In this document: one piece after another, positions 45,055-54,485 of the stretch
Layout: each line of letters opens with the position of its first letter
How positions within the stretch are numbered: position 1 is the first letter of the stretch
Assembly: GCF_011601315.1 (NCBI RefSeq)
Contig: NZ_JAAORA010000002.1
Span: 434,001 to 498,000, forward strand
Length of the DNA stretch: 64,000 bases
DNA from: Candidatus Chlorobium masyuteum
Lineage (GTDB): Bacteria; Bacteroidota; Chlorobiia; Chlorobiales; Chlorobiaceae
Direction of reading: 5' to 3'
Translations under genes and position numbers: made by a program
Notes under the pieces: generated by a model
Told to the model about the DNA's origin: nothing
What the model saw: the letters and a program-made list of their open reading frames with translations, nothing else
The model's database searches: none

Positions 45055-46200
45055 CTAAAATTTCTTGAGCTGAAGGCATTCGGCAACGGTGTTGTGGAGC
45101 AGGGGGCGGAACTTGCGTATCTTTATGTTGGCTGAGGTTGGCCACACCCTGTTGCTGAGCAGAATGACCGCGAGATCCTGCTGCGGGTCGATCCAGATGC
45201 TTGTGCCCGTATAGCCGAGATGGCCGTAGGATGAGGCGGAGAAAAACTCGCCCGATGAAGAGTGACCCTCCAGAGAACGCAAATCCCAGCCCAGCGCTCT
45301 TTCGGCGCTGCTCCGTGTGAGAAAATTCCTCAGCGTTCCTTTGCGGAAATAGATCCTCCTGCCGGATGTTCCTCCATGCATCAGCATCCCTGTAAAGGTG
45401 ATAAGGTCTCCAGTTGTTGAGTAGAGTCCGGCATGTCCGGCAACCCCGCCAAGCAGTGCGGCGTTCTGGTCATGAACCAGCGGCCGTATAATGCTGAGCG
45501 GCCACTCAGTATCCTTCTCAACCGGAGCAATGCGTTGCAGAAGCGCGGCCGGAGGTGTGAACATGGTTGCGTGCATGCCGAGAGGCGCGGCAAAGCGTGC
45601 GTGAAAATTTTCGGCAAGGCTATGGCCGGTAATGGTCGCTATGATTTTCCCCAGAAGCATGAACCCGAGATCACTGTAGAGGGTAGTTCTGCCGGGAGGG
45701 GAGAGCAGGCTGTCATTTTCGATTGTGTTGAAGAGCTCTTCGGGAGATCTACAGCTTTTTGCGAAATAGGAGTGGGCTCTCAATCCGGAATTATGGCGGA
45801 GCAGTTGTTCAAGAGAGACGCTCTCCTTGCCTTTAACCCTGAAACCGGGCAGATATTTTGCTACAGGAGCCTGAAGGGAGAGTGAGTCCCTTTCAACAAG
45901 CTGCATGACAATGCTTGTTGTGGAGATCGCCTTGGTAAGCGAAGCCAGATCGTAGATGGTTGTGGTATCAACAGGAGAGCTGTCAACCGCATAGGTCATT
46001 TTTCCGAAACCCTTGTGAAAAACCACCTGCCCTTTGTAGAGAACAGCAAGGCTTGCACCGGGAAAAACCGAGTCGCTTACCGCTTGACCCATCACGGCTT
46101 CAAGCGGTTTGAAATTAAAGGCCTGCGCCCTTGCCGGAGTTGTCTGAAGTGGTCCGGCAAGAGCGCAGCAGAAGATGAAAACAATGCGAAGGGATTGCAT
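45055..46200 (-). CDS. serine beta-lactamase-like hydrolase, secreted
   Basis: 381 residues, class C beta-lactamase/esterase family (PF00144). A signal peptide is at 1-25 (cleavage near ARAQA). The catalytic SxxK is SLTK at 87-90, the Y-x-N-equivalent is YSD near 175, and the third motif is GHLGYTG near 331. It starts 15 bp after mlaD in the same direction and may be part of that operon. Likely acts on peptidoglycan peptides or esters rather than antibiotics. Confidence 0.88.
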   Translation of the reverse strand: MQSLRIVFIFCCALAGPLQTTPARAQAFNFKPLEAVMGQAVSDSVFPGASLAVLYKGQVVFHKGFGKMTYAVDSSPVDTTTIYDLASLTKAISTTSIVMQLVERDSLSLQAPVAKYLPGFRVKGKESVSLEQLLRHNSGLRAHSYFAKSCRSPEELFNTIENDSLLSPPGRTTLYSDLGFMLLGKIIATITGHSLAENFHARFAAPLGMHATMFTPPAALLQRIAPVEKDTEWPLSIIRPLVHDQNAALLGGVAGHAGLYSTTGDLITFTGMLMHGGTSGRRIYFRKGTLRNFLTRSSAERALGWDLRSLEGHSSSGEFFSASSYGHLGYTGTSIWIDPQQDLAVILLSNRVWPTSANIKIRKFRPLLHNTVAECLQLKKF

Positions 46201-46214
46201 AGCTGCTTCAGTGG

Positions 46215-47093
46215 TTAGAAGAGCGTGAAGCGGACATAGCGACCGGGCCGCTTTTTCAGGTCAACAAGCACCGAGTCAAGTGAGGTGAGTGTACGGCTGA
46301 GATTGTTATAGAGCGCCGGATTGGAAGAGAGCTGCCCGAGCGTCCCTTTCTCACTGTTGAGTTTGGTCATCAGCGCTTCGGTTTTGAGCGCTGTCTGGTT
46401 AAGGCGTTCAATCGTTTCAGAAGTGTTTTTTGCCATTGCCTTGTCATTGATCAGCTTCGGCAGGAGTCCATCTCCATGGGAGGCTTTCCGGGAGATATTT
46501 GCCAGTTCGGTTGACGTGCTCTTCAGGCTGCTGATGGTTTCAGCAAGATCATTGCCCATTTTTTCATCAGTAATAAGCTTTCCTGCAGCTCCTTTGCCGC
46601 TGTTCAGGTTATCCAGCAGAGCGTTGATTTTGCTGAATGCTTCGCTGGCCTTGGTCGTCAGATCGGCAATACCCTCTTCGGAATTGAGGGCAAGGAAATC
46701 CCCTTCAGCAACGGGTGGCCCTTTGCCGGTTATGATATCTACATACTTGTCTCCGAGTATACCGAGGGACTTTATGGTGGCTTTGGAATCCTTGGTAACA
46801 AGACCGGCAAACTCAGTTTTCAGTTTGAGTTCAGCAACAACGTAGAGGGAGTCGTGGCTGGTGACAAAGCTCATTTTTGAAACGGTACCGATTTTTTTAC
46901 CGGAGACCGAAACAAAATTGTTCTCTGCAAGGCCCTGAACATCACGTGACAGAATTCTTACGTTCGTTACGCCGGAAAAGAGATTGCTGTTTTTGCCGAT
47001 AACCAGACCGAGATAGGCAGCAAAACCAATGCCGATAACGAAAAAAATTCCGGTTCTCAGATCGCTCCATTTCAAAGCGTTCGGATTTTTCAT
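46215..47093 (-). CDS. mlaD: MlaD/MCE-family lipid-transport protein
   Basis: 292 residues. One N-terminal membrane helix (about 15-35), one MCE domain (about 38-115: NVRILSRDVQGLAENNFVSVSGKKIG, LGILGDKYVDI), then a long helical coiled region to the C-terminus. It is part of the phospholipid-trafficking ABC unit with mlaF and mlaE, in the order E-F-D. The periplasmic MlaC and outer-membrane MlaA partners are not in this window. Confidence 0.9.
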   Translation of the reverse strand: MKNPNALKWSDLRTGIFFVIGIGFAAYLGLVIGKNSNLFSGVTNVRILSRDVQGLAENNFVSVSGKKIGTVSKMSFVTSHDSLYVVAELKLKTEFAGLVTKDSKATIKSLGILGDKYVDIITGKGPPVAEGDFLALNSEEGIADLTTKASEAFSKINALLDNLNSGKGAAGKLITDEKMGNDLAETISSLKSTSTELANISRKASHGDGLLPKLINDKAMAKNTSETIERLNQTALKTEALMTKLNSEKGTLGQLSSNPALYNNLSRTLTSLDSVLVDLKKRPGRYVRFTLF

Positions 47094-47114
47094 ACAGGTG
47101 AAAGTCTTAGGATG

Positions 47115-47849
47115 TTATAGTTCAAGAATCTTGTCGGAGAGGATTGACCGGATGAATGTGTGCTGCGACTCATGCAGTTTTTCGGTCACATCGTCAAAAA
47201 TCATCTCTCCCTGGTAGAGTACGGCCACACTGTCGGCCACATTGAACACGTCGTCAATAATATGGGTAACAATTACCGCGCCAAGGTTGTTGTGATTGCG
47301 GAGTGAACTGATCAGCGAGAGTATTTTTTTTGAGCTGACCGGGTCAAGTCCGGCTGTCGGTTCATCAAACAGGATCATGTGCGGTTTGAAAATCAGCGCC
47401 CTTCCGATGGCAACTCTCCTTCGCATACCCCCGCTCAGACTTTCCGGCAGCTGGTCTTCATACCCTTCAAGCCCGGCAAACTGGATCTGTTCGGTAACTC
47501 TTTTGCTTATCTCCTCCTGGGGGAGTTTGAGGTTTTCACGAAGAAAGAACCCGAGATTCTGGCTGATGCTCAGGGAGTCAAAGAGTGCATTTCCCTGAAA
47601 AACCATGCCCATCTTCCGCCGGATCTCGTAGAGTTCGGTCTCCTTCATACGGGTGATATCCGTGCCGTCAATGATCACTTTGCCGCTGTTCGGCTTGATA
47701 AGGCCGAGCATCAGCTTGAGAATGGTGCTCTTTCCCACGCCGCTCGGTCCGAGAATCGCTTTGATGGTGTTGTCCTGAACGGTAAGGGAGACATTTTTCA
47801 GGATCTCCTTTTCACCGTATTTAAGGCTGACATTTTTTAATTCAATCAT
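47115..47849 (-). CDS. mlaF: MlaF-like ABC ATPase
   Basis: 244 residues. Walker A GPSGVGKST at 34-42, Q-loop FQGNALFDSLS near 86 (typical of Mkl/MlaF proteins), signature LSGGMRRRVA near 138, Walker B ILFDEPTAGLDP near 160. It starts 4 bp after the mlaE stop and ends 21 bp before mlaD. Confidence 0.93.
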   Translation of the reverse strand: MIELKNVSLKYGEKEILKNVSLTVQDNTIKAILGPSGVGKSTILKLMLGLIKPNSGKVIIDGTDITRMKETELYEIRRKMGMVFQGNALFDSLSISQNLGFFLRENLKLPQEEISKRVTEQIQFAGLEGYEDQLPESLSGGMRRRVAIGRALIFKPHMILFDEPTAGLDPVSSKKILSLISSLRNHNNLGAVIVTHIIDDVFNVADSVAVLYQGEMIFDDVTEKLHESQHTFIRSILSDKILEL

Positions 47850-47853
47850 TCGG

Positions 47854-48648
47854 CTACATGTTCTCCAGTACTATCTTTGAAACGTAGAAGTTTGCAATCA
47901 GCACAAGGCCTGATGACACAACGATTCCTTTAATGGTTGCCCGTCCGACACCAGCTGTTCCCCCTCTTGCCGAGAATCCGTTAAAGCTGCTGACCAGCGT
48001 GATAATGACGGCGAATACCGGGGCTTTGAGGAACCCGACAACAAAATCTTTTGGCGCAAGCCGCGGATAGACGGCGTTCCAGAATATTCCGGGATCAATC
48101 CTGTGGTAGTGCTCAGCCATATACGCGGCGCTTTGAAGGCCCGCAAAGTCGGAGAGTGCTGTAAGTGGCAGAAACATGATGAGTGCAGCCACCAGCCTCG
48201 GCATGACCAGTTTGGCTATCGGGTCGGTACCGAAGGCCCGAAGCGCATCAATCTGTTCAGAGATCTGCATGGCTCCGAGTTCAGCCCCGTTTCTTGATCC
48301 GAAACGTGCGGAGAGCATGAGACCCATGAGCAGCGGGCCGAGTTCACGAATGACCGAGAGCGCGGTTGAGCGACCGAGCATGGTTTTGGCGCCGAAGTCT
48401 TCAAGCAGGTTGCCCACCTCAATGGCAAGGAGTGCACCGATGGAGATAGAGCTGACGAGCACAATGGGAATCGAGTCGGTACCGCAGATGGTGGCCTGGT
48501 CAAGAACATCCCTCCAGTAGCGGATTGTTTTCGGAATGGCCATAAAGGTCCTCAGAGAAAACAGAAAAAACTCCTGCATGGTGAGGAAAAAATCCTTGAG
48601 CTGCAGGTTAAGCCGTTTTTCCAGGGATCGTATGAAGAGTAATGGCAT
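47854..48648 (-). CDS. mlaE: MlaE-like ABC permease
   Basis: 264 residues with five to six hydrophobic helices and the MlaE signatures: SISIGALLAIEVGNLLEDFGA near 66, LGPLLMGLMLSARFGSRNGAELGAM near 106 and the EQIDALRAFGTDPI segment near 133. First gene of the leftward mlaE-mlaF-mlaD-hydrolase unit. Confidence 0.93.
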   Translation of the reverse strand: MPLLFIRSLEKRLNLQLKDFFLTMQEFFLFSLRTFMAIPKTIRYWRDVLDQATICGTDSIPIVLVSSISIGALLAIEVGNLLEDFGAKTMLGRSTALSVIRELGPLLMGLMLSARFGSRNGAELGAMQISEQIDALRAFGTDPIAKLVMPRLVAALIMFLPLTALSDFAGLQSAAYMAEHYHRIDPGIFWNAVYPRLAPKDFVVGFLKAPVFAVIITLVSSFNGFSARGGTAGVGRATIKGIVVSSGLVLIANFYVSKIVLENM

Positions 48649-48748
48649 AGCTTAGAATGCGATGAGGAGCATTGCCCGGGGGCAGCGGAACCTTGAAAAC
48701 TGGTTTGAATAATAGTAAATCTTCAGCAATTGCCCAATCATCGATTCC

Positions 48749-49609
48749 TCATGATTTTACAAGCCTGCTTTTCATTTTCTCCACCCACTGGCAGGGGATG
48801 GTAACCTTGCCGAAGAGGTCTTCATCGCGTTCTTTAAGGCCGTGATAGTCCGAACCGCCCGAAAAGAGCATAAAATACTCGTTGGCAATTTCCCTGTAGT
48901 AGTTCTGCTTGTAGGTGTCGTGCGACGGATGGACAATTTCAATGCCATCGAGCCCGAAGGTGATTAACTGCTTCAGAGTCTCATCGGGCACGTTCTGGGC
49001 CGGATGAGCAAGAAAAGAGAGACCCGATGCCTCATTGATGAGCCGTATCACATCCGCCGGATGCGTTTCGATGCTTTTCACATAGGCAGGGCTGTGTGAA
49101 CCGAGATATTTGCTGAATGCTTCGCTGAAGCTCTTGACATAGCCGCCGTCCTGCAGCACCGCAGCAATGTGAGGCCTGCCCACACTTCCGTTCTGAGCTT
49201 TGACGATAATCTGCTCAATGCCGATTTTTACGCCCATTTTGGCGAGTTTGCTCACCATACGCTCAGCCCTTTCGGTGCGCAGGTGTCGACAGTGGTCGAG
49301 ATACTCTTTCAGCTCGGATTGCTGATAATCAAAAAAATAACCAAGGACATGAATATCATAGCCCTTGTAGGTTGAGCTCATTTCCACACCGGGAACAAGC
49401 TCAATACCTTTCGCTAAGGCTAATGGCTTTGCTTTGTCAATACCTGAAACGGAATCATGATCAGTAATACTGATCGCCTTCAACCCGGCAGCAGCAGCTT
49501 TTTCAACAATTTCTTCCGGTGTATAGAGCCCGTCCGAACATTTTGTGTGTATATGTAAGTCTGCTTTTTCAAAGCCATTATGCCCTACGCCTGTTAAGCT
49601 GTATGGCAT
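48749..49609 (-). CDS. PHP-domain phosphoesterase (RNase AM/TrpH family)
   Basis: 286 residues. The four PHP motifs are present: DLHIHTKCSDG near 17, ITDHDSVSGID near 47, a GRPHIA segment near 148, and FSGGSDYHG near 253. Family members are 5'-3' exonucleases or 3',5'-nucleoside bisphosphate phosphatases that use a trinuclear metal site. It stands alone, 100 bp upstream of mlaE on the same strand. Confidence 0.9.
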   Translation of the reverse strand: MPYSLTGVGHNGFEKADLHIHTKCSDGLYTPEEIVEKAAAAGLKAISITDHDSVSGIDKAKPLALAKGIELVPGVEMSSTYKGYDIHVLGYFFDYQQSELKEYLDHCRHLRTERAERMVSKLAKMGVKIGIEQIIVKAQNGSVGRPHIAAVLQDGGYVKSFSEAFSKYLGSHSPAYVKSIETHPADVIRLINEASGLSFLAHPAQNVPDETLKQLITFGLDGIEIVHPSHDTYKQNYYREIANEYFMLFSGGSDYHGLKERDEDLFGKVTIPCQWVEKMKSRLVKS

Positions 49610-49770
49610 GGCTGGATTATTACATGGTTAATTTGATATACTTATATATAAGAAAAATTCCCCGCCCTTCTCATCACAGAAAAGAGAATTATTTTTAAGG
49701 TTTAAAAGTTGCTTCAGGCAACGCTACGCGAGAGCGTTATCTCCGGAGATCGGAACCCTTTTGCCGCCGG

Positions 49771-49865
49771 TAATAAGATCCCTCACTGGCGTTCGGGATG
49801 ACCAAAAAATGTTTTCAAACGGCTCGTGTCATTTCGACGCCGACCTGTCGGCGGAGAAATCTGTC
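49771..49865. repeat. broken copies of the type 2 inverted repeat
   Basis: The right-end sequence (AGATCCCTCACTGGCGTTCG, then GGATGAC) lies at 49770-49801, and a left end (TGTCATTTCGACGCCGACCT, then GTCGGCGGAGAAATC) lies at about 49830-49865. The 269-bp gap 49610-49878 holds only these pieces. Confidence 0.6.
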
Positions 49866-49878
49866 TGAACCTGGGACT

Positions 49879-50727
49879 CTAAGGCAGCAGTTGACCTGAA
49901 GCAACAAGCATAAGTACGCCGATTCCTGCAGCAAGCCTGTAGAGGATAAAGATGGTTGTCGTGTGATTTTTGAGGTAGTTGAGCAGGAAGGCGATGGAGG
50001 CATAGCCAACCAAACCGGCAACAACGGTTGCAATCAGGATGTTGCTCAGGTTTTCAGGCGAGGCGGTGATGATGTCGCAAGTCTTGTAGAGCTGGTAGAC
50101 TCCTGCGGCAAAGACCGAAGGGAGCGAGAGCAGAAAGGAAAAACGGGCGGCGGTGGCACGGTCGAGATTCAGGAGCAGTCCGCCGGTAATGGTTACTCCG
50201 GAGCGTGAGGAGCCGGGAATAAGCGCAATACTTTGTGCAAGACCGATCAGCAGGGCCTCTTTCCAGCCGATCCGGTCCATTGATTTCAGCGGCAGATCGC
50301 TTTCGAGCCGCTTCCTGATTTTTGCCTCGGCAAGGGAGAGCACAAGGGCAAGGCCGATAAGTGCGCCGCTGATCCAGTAGAGGGAGCGGAGGCTTGTTTC
50401 AATCTCGGTTTTAAAGAGCAGGCCGAGTACGACGATCGGGATGGTTCCGGCGGCAATCATCCACCCCATTTTTGCTTCACGGCTCTCCAGCGGTTTGCCC
50501 CGGAGTATGCCTTTGATCACGGCACCGGCAATCGAGAAGATGTCCCTGCGGAAATAGATCAGGACCGCCACAAGTGTTCCGATTTGAACGATAGCGCTGA
50601 ACGCTGCGCCGGGGTCACTCCATCCTGCGAGAGCGGGTACAATTCTCAGGTGAGCTGAACTGCTGATCGGCAGAAACTCCGTCAGACCCTGCACAATGCC
50701 GAGGGTAATTGCTTCAATGAGGGTCAT
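49879..50727 (-). CDS. uppP: undecaprenyl-diphosphatase (BacA/UppP)
   Basis: 282 residues, about eight membrane helices. It recycles undecaprenyl diphosphate for cell-wall synthesis. Both signature blocks are clear: GLTEFLPISSSAHL near 15-28 and IPGSSRSGVTITGG near 165-178. Its start overlaps the rdgB stop by 4 bp. Confidence 0.96.
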   Translation of the reverse strand: MTLIEAITLGIVQGLTEFLPISSSAHLRIVPALAGWSDPGAAFSAIVQIGTLVAVLIYFRRDIFSIAGAVIKGILRGKPLESREAKMGWMIAAGTIPIVVLGLLFKTEIETSLRSLYWISGALIGLALVLSLAEAKIRKRLESDLPLKSMDRIGWKEALLIGLAQSIALIPGSSRSGVTITGGLLLNLDRATAARFSFLLSLPSVFAAGVYQLYKTCDIITASPENLSNILIATVVAGLVGYASIAFLLNYLKNHTTTIFILYRLAAGIGVLMLVASGQLLP

Positions 50728-51431
50728 TGTTTCGCACTGGAATGAGTTATCGGAATGTTTTGCTGATAAAAAGTCTCCCTGACGTCGACAACAGCTTTCT
50801 GAACAGCGAGGGAGCGGTGACTGAGCCGGTTTTTTTCTGCAATACCCATCTCGGCGTAGGTTCTCGCGGTTGAATCCAGCATGAATACCGGATCGTAGCC
50901 GAATCCTTCAGAGCCTCTCTCTTCAAGAGTAATAGTGCCGGAAACCTCGCCTTCGGCAAGATGTTCAAAGAGAAACTGTTCACCGTTTTGAGACGGGATT
51001 CTTCCTTTGAGCGCAATGACGGTTCGGAATTGAGCATTCCGGTTCGAGCAGCCCGCCATGTTTGCAAGCAGATGACGGACGTTATCCTGATATGAGGGTG
51101 ACTTCCCCTCCGGCATGGGCGCGAACCGGGCAGAGTAGACTCCCGGAGCTCCGTCAAGGGCTTCGACTTCAAGGCCGGTGTCGTCTGCCAGGGCAATCAT
51201 GGAGGGAAATCGCTCCGAAAGCAGTTCAAAGATACCCCTTGCTTTCAAAAGCGCGTTTCCTTCAAGGGTCTCCTCGGTCTCCTCAATCTCGACCTCAGCA
51301 TCAAGCTCGCTGAGTGTCGTAACCCTGATGAGGGGGGAGATATCTTCAAGCAGCGGGCGAAGCTCTTTGACCTTGTCGCGATTGCCGGTTGCAAGGATAA
51401 TGGTAATGGGGGTGTCGGAAGTCAGACTCAT
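50724..51431 (-). CDS. rdgB: dITP/XTP pyrophosphatase (HAM1/RdgB)
   Basis: 235 residues, removes non-canonical purine nucleotides. TGNRDKVKEL near 15-24, ADDTGLEVEALDGAPGVYSAR near 82-102 and the GFGYDPVF segment near 176 are present. It sits between pdxJ (6 bp upstream) and uppP (overlap 4 bp), a compact three-gene unit. Confidence 0.95.
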   Translation of the reverse strand: MSLTSDTPITIILATGNRDKVKELRPLLEDISPLIRVTTLSELDAEVEIEETEETLEGNALLKARGIFELLSERFPSMIALADDTGLEVEALDGAPGVYSARFAPMPEGKSPSYQDNVRHLLANMAGCSNRNAQFRTVIALKGRIPSQNGEQFLFEHLAEGEVSGTITLEERGSEGFGYDPVFMLDSTARTYAEMGIAEKNRLSHRSLAVQKAVVDVRETFYQQNIPITHSSAKQ

Positions 51432-51437
51432 GGTATG

Positions 51438-52148
51438 TTACTCAATGATGCGGATCATCTCTCTTACAGCAGCGTCAAGACCTGATAACACGGCGCGGGC
51501 AATAATGGCATGACCTATACTGACCTCCTCGATCTCCGGGATGGTTTTAAACGGAGCTATGTTCAGGTAGTTGAGTCCGTGACCGGCAACCACTTTCAGG
51601 CCAAGGCTTTTGGCAAAGCTTGCGGCTTCACGGATTCTTTGCATCTCCGTCTCTCTTTCATCTTCATCGGTTTTCAGCGCGTAGGTGCCGGTATGAAGTT
51701 CCACAAGCTCCGCTCCGGCCTGTGCTGCAAGGGTGATGGCGCTCTGTGAGGGCTCTATGAAGATGCTGCTCTCTATACCCGCATCTCTTATCGGTTTGAG
51801 GAACTCAACCAGTGTGTCGAAATGGCGGGTAATATCAAAACCCCCTTCAGTGGTCAGCTCTTCGCGTTTTTCAGGCACGAGGGTGATCAGCTCAGGCCGG
51901 GTTTTCAGCGCGATCTGCTGCATCTCGGGTGTCATGGCCATTTCAAGATCGAGCTTGGTGGTCACCGCTTCGCGGAGCCGCTGAAGGTCAAGATCTCTGA
52001 TGTGGCGGCGGTCTTCACGCAGATGGCAGACAATACCGGCAGCACCGCATTTTTCAGCGAGCAGGGCAGCTTCAACCGGGTCGGGCTCATATTCATTGCG
52101 GGCATTGCGCAATGTGGCAATGTGATCAATATTTACAGCTAATCTCAT
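51438..52148 (-). CDS. pdxJ: pyridoxine 5'-phosphate synthase
   Basis: 236 residues, TIM barrel, makes pyridoxine 5'-phosphate from 3-amino-2-oxopropyl phosphate and DXP. The start [26 protein letters not shown] near 41-49, a [13 protein letters not shown] segment near 91, and GHGLNYLN near 193 are typical. It opens the leftward pdxJ-rdgB-uppP unit. Confidence 0.97.
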   Translation of the reverse strand: MRLAVNIDHIATLRNARNEYEPDPVEAALLAEKCGAAGIVCHLREDRRHIRDLDLQRLREAVTTKLDLEMAMTPEMQQIALKTRPELITLVPEKREELTTEGGFDITRHFDTLVEFLKPIRDAGIESSIFIEPSQSAITLAAQAGAELVELHTGTYALKTDEDERETEMQRIREAASFAKSLGLKVVAGHGLNYLNIAPFKTIPEIEEVSIGHAIIARAVLSGLDAAVREMIRIIE

Positions 52149-52301
52149 GATATCAAGAGGTCAAGGGTCAACAGTCAGAAATATCCTGTGCAGGTTTTCC
52201 TGCTTTTCAAGTCTAAGCGAAGGTAATGAAAAATGATACAATGGACAATTTTTACAGTAATGACGTGTAGTGCGAGCAATGGAATGCTTGCGTTACTGTA
52301 A

Positions 52302-52443
52302 GGGCACCGCTATTAATTTATTCCGCGATTCGATTGCTTCGTTGGGCGGTGCTCGAAATCCTCAAGTACTCCGTGTACATTCCGGTTTCTGCGCTCCGTC
52401 AGCCTCGCACTCAAACCGCTCACGACAATTAATAGAGGTGCCC
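52302..52443. repeat. dispersed ~145-bp repeat, full copy
   Basis: Left end GGGCACC-g-CTATTAATT (52302-52318) pairs with right end AATTAATAG-a-GGTGCCC (52427-52443), 16 of 17 positions complementary. The core holds ATTCGATTGCTTCGTTGGGC and GGTGCTCGAAATCC. It sits 75 bp upstream of abiEi, at the left edge of the defence-like island. The rest of the 370-bp gap (52149-52518) shows only the operator listed next. Confidence 0.9.
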
Positions 52444-52486
52444 GTAAGTGACTTCCAGTATCTCGTTTGCGCATAAAAAATGTTTG

Positions 52487-52508
52487 TACCTTTCAGAAAA
52501 TGAAAGTA
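52487..52508 (+). promoter_or_regulatory. candidate AbiEi operator
   Basis: Inverted repeat TACCTTTCA (52487-52495) and TGAAAGTA (52501-52508) around GAAAA, 10 bp before the abiEi start. AbiEi antitoxins are known to repress their own operon at inverted repeats near the promoter, so this is a likely site. Confidence 0.5.
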
Positions 52509-52518
52509 TCATACATTA

Positions 52519-53169
52519 ATGCAGACCATCACAGAAAAATTAATGCAATCCGGTCTGGCGAACCGGGTGGTATCGCAGGCTCAGTTGGGACGTCTGGTGG
52601 ACGGCACCCCCCAGCGCCGCTACAACCTCGTCAATCGGGCCATGCAGCATGGTGAGCTGCTTCAACTGCGGCGCGGTCTTTACCTGCTTGCTTCAAACCC
52701 GCAAAAAAGTTTACCCCATCCGTTTGTGCTGGCCCAAGCCTTGCAACCAGGCTCCTATATTTCAATGGAAACGGCTCTGAGCTTTCATGGATGGATTCCT
52801 GAATCAGTGCCAACGACTCTTTCGGTATTGCCGGGGCGTCGTCAGTTTATGGTGGATCATCCTCTTTTGGGGTTTTATCGCTTTTATCCTCTGGCGCTTC
52901 AGCAGGGGCGGTTTTTGCAGGCGGTTGATCGTCAAAGTTTTTCCGGTCAAACGGCATTGGTCGCACAACCACTACGAGCGCTTTTCGATATTGTCTGTTT
53001 GCGAAAACGTGAAGTGGCTGATATGAAAACGCTTGTAGCATCCATGCGTATTGATGAAGAGTTGTTAGCGTCTGTTGACCCGGCTCTCTGGGAGCTTATG
53101 CAAAAGGTTTATCTCCACAAACGCATGAGAGCGTGTATTCAAGCGCTAAAGCAGGAGGTGGTCAGATGA
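52519..53169 (+). CDS. abiEi: AbiEi-type antitoxin
   Basis: 216 residues. A winged-helix N-terminus (VVSQAQLGRLVDGTPQRRYNLVNRAMQHGELLQLRRGLYLL, residues about 18-58) is followed by the AbiEi C-terminal domain. It is the antitoxin and repressor of a type IV toxin-antitoxin/abortive infection system. The stop overlaps the toxin start (ATGA). Confidence 0.85.
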   Translation: MQTITEKLMQSGLANRVVSQAQLGRLVDGTPQRRYNLVNRAMQHGELLQLRRGLYLLASNPQKSLPHPFVLAQALQPGSYISMETALSFHGWIPESVPTTLSVLPGRRQFMVDHPLLGFYRFYPLALQQGRFLQAVDRQSFSGQTALVAQPLRALFDIVCLRKREVADMKTLVASMRIDEELLASVDPALWELMQKVYLHKRMRACIQALKQEVVR

Positions 53170-54032
53170 TTGAACTGCTTCGCAGGCGTCTGCAACAGTA
53201 TTCGATTACCAATGCCGTTCAGGAAGAACAGGCGATCAAGGAGATTTTGCAGGAAGTGGCACTCTATGCGCTTTGGCGTGCAGGTTTCTTCGAAAAAGCG
53301 GCTTTTCAGGGTGGTACCAGTCTTCGTATTCTGCATGGTTTGCCGCGTTTTTCAGAAGATCTTGATTTTATTCTTTTAGCCCCCGATCCTGCATTTCAGT
53401 GGTCGTACTATTTCGATTCGCTCACCCGGACAATGGAAGAGTTTGGCGTGCATTGTGAATTGAGCGACCGCAGCAACATGAACAGGGTTGTCCGTCAGGC
53501 CATGATCAAGGACGATTCCATCGGTCGGCAACTCGATTTGTCCTTTTTTGATTCCGACAAGCAGAGCAAACTCAGGGTCAAACTTGAAATTGATACCTGC
53601 CCGCCTGCAGGGACGGGTACGAGCTGGCACTACCTTGATTTTCCCCTCGACTTTGAAATCTGTGCACAGGATTTGCCCAGCAATTATGCGCTTAAAATTC
53701 ATGCACTGCTTTGCAGACCCTATCTGAAAGGGCGCGACTGGTTTGATTTTACCTGGTACTGCAAGCAAAAGACCGCACCAAATCTGCCGCACCTTGCGAG
53801 TGCCCTGCAACAGTTCGGGCCGTGGGCAGGAGAGAGCCTTGCGCTTGATGCCTCATGGCTGGCGAATGCCTTGACTGAAAAAATAAAGCGTATCGACTGG
53901 TCGCAAGCTGCTCAGGATGTTGCACCATTTCTCTCTGCCGTCGAGCAGGCAAGCCTTTCCCTCTGGAGTGAAAGATTCTTTGCCGATAAAATTAGCAAGC
54001 TGGTGCAGGCGATTGAAGGTGTGAATCTGTGA
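53166..54032 (+). CDS. abiEii: AbiEii-type nucleotidyltransferase toxin
   Basis: 288 residues from the ATG at 53166, which overlaps the antitoxin stop; a longer frame from 53133 is inside the antitoxin gene and unlikely. The DNA-polymerase-beta-like nucleotidyltransferase core is intact: FQGGTSLRILHGLPRFSEDLDF near 45-66 with the G-G-T-S and D-L-D motifs, and K-L-E-I-D near 138. Such toxins modify RNA or nucleotides and cause reversible growth arrest. Confidence 0.88.
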   Translation: MIELLRRRLQQYSITNAVQEEQAIKEILQEVALYALWRAGFFEKAAFQGGTSLRILHGLPRFSEDLDFILLAPDPAFQWSYYFDSLTRTMEEFGVHCELSDRSNMNRVVRQAMIKDDSIGRQLDLSFFDSDKQSKLRVKLEIDTCPPAGTGTSWHYLDFPLDFEICAQDLPSNYALKIHALLCRPYLKGRDWFDFTWYCKQKTAPNLPHLASALQQFGPWAGESLALDASWLANALTEKIKRIDWSQAAQDVAPFLSAVEQASLSLWSERFFADKISKLVQAIEGVNL

Positions 54033-54069
54033 TCACTATGCTGAAGAGGGTAGCATGCTTTTCCTTAAA

Positions 54070-54098
54070 GTCCCGTCGGGACGGAATCTCGGTAGACA
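54070..54098. repeat. short palindromic repeat piece
   Basis: Perfect 13-bp palindrome GTCCCGTCGGGAC (54070-54082) followed by GGAATCTCGGTAGACA. Similar sequences recur between genes in many bacterial genomes. Single copy in this window. Confidence 0.4.
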
Positions 54099-54221
54099 AG
54101 CAGCAGTCCCCTCTCTTGATTGCCGAACTGTCGGTTGAAGATTACGCTTGAAATGCAAGCTTTTGCTGTATAGATTACAAAAGATATTTTCCGGCTTATA
54201 GCTATTTCCCATTGATTTTAA

Positions 54222-54485
54222 TGCAATGGCACCAAGTCGGCACCAAGTTGGGATCAAGTCAGACTAATGCTGATTGCTTGTGAAAAACCGGTGATGATTC
54301 AGGAGTTAATGATAGCTATGGGGTGGAAACACCGGAGCAAGTTCAGGGAAAAATATGTCACGCCACTTTTGGAGGAAAATATTCTGTCAATGACAATTCC
54401 CCATAAACCAACCAGTTCCCGGCAGCAGTACTGCCTGACCGAAAAAGGCAGGCAATTGCTGGCCGATATTTGCAAGAGATCTTAA
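54222..54485 (+). pseudogene. C-terminal winged-helix fragment of a Fic/AlbA-like (RecG-type) ATP-binding regulator
   Basis: The frame opens right after a stop at about 54219 and reads NGTKSAPSWDQVRLMLIACE into a winged helix (MAMGWKHRSKFREKYVTPLL-like, MTIPHKPTSSRQQYCLTEKGRQLL). This is the standard end of long Fic or AlbA_2/RecG-like proteins. The catalytic part is missing. An ATG at 54267 would allow a 72-residue product. I read it as a remnant left in the island. Confidence 0.7.
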
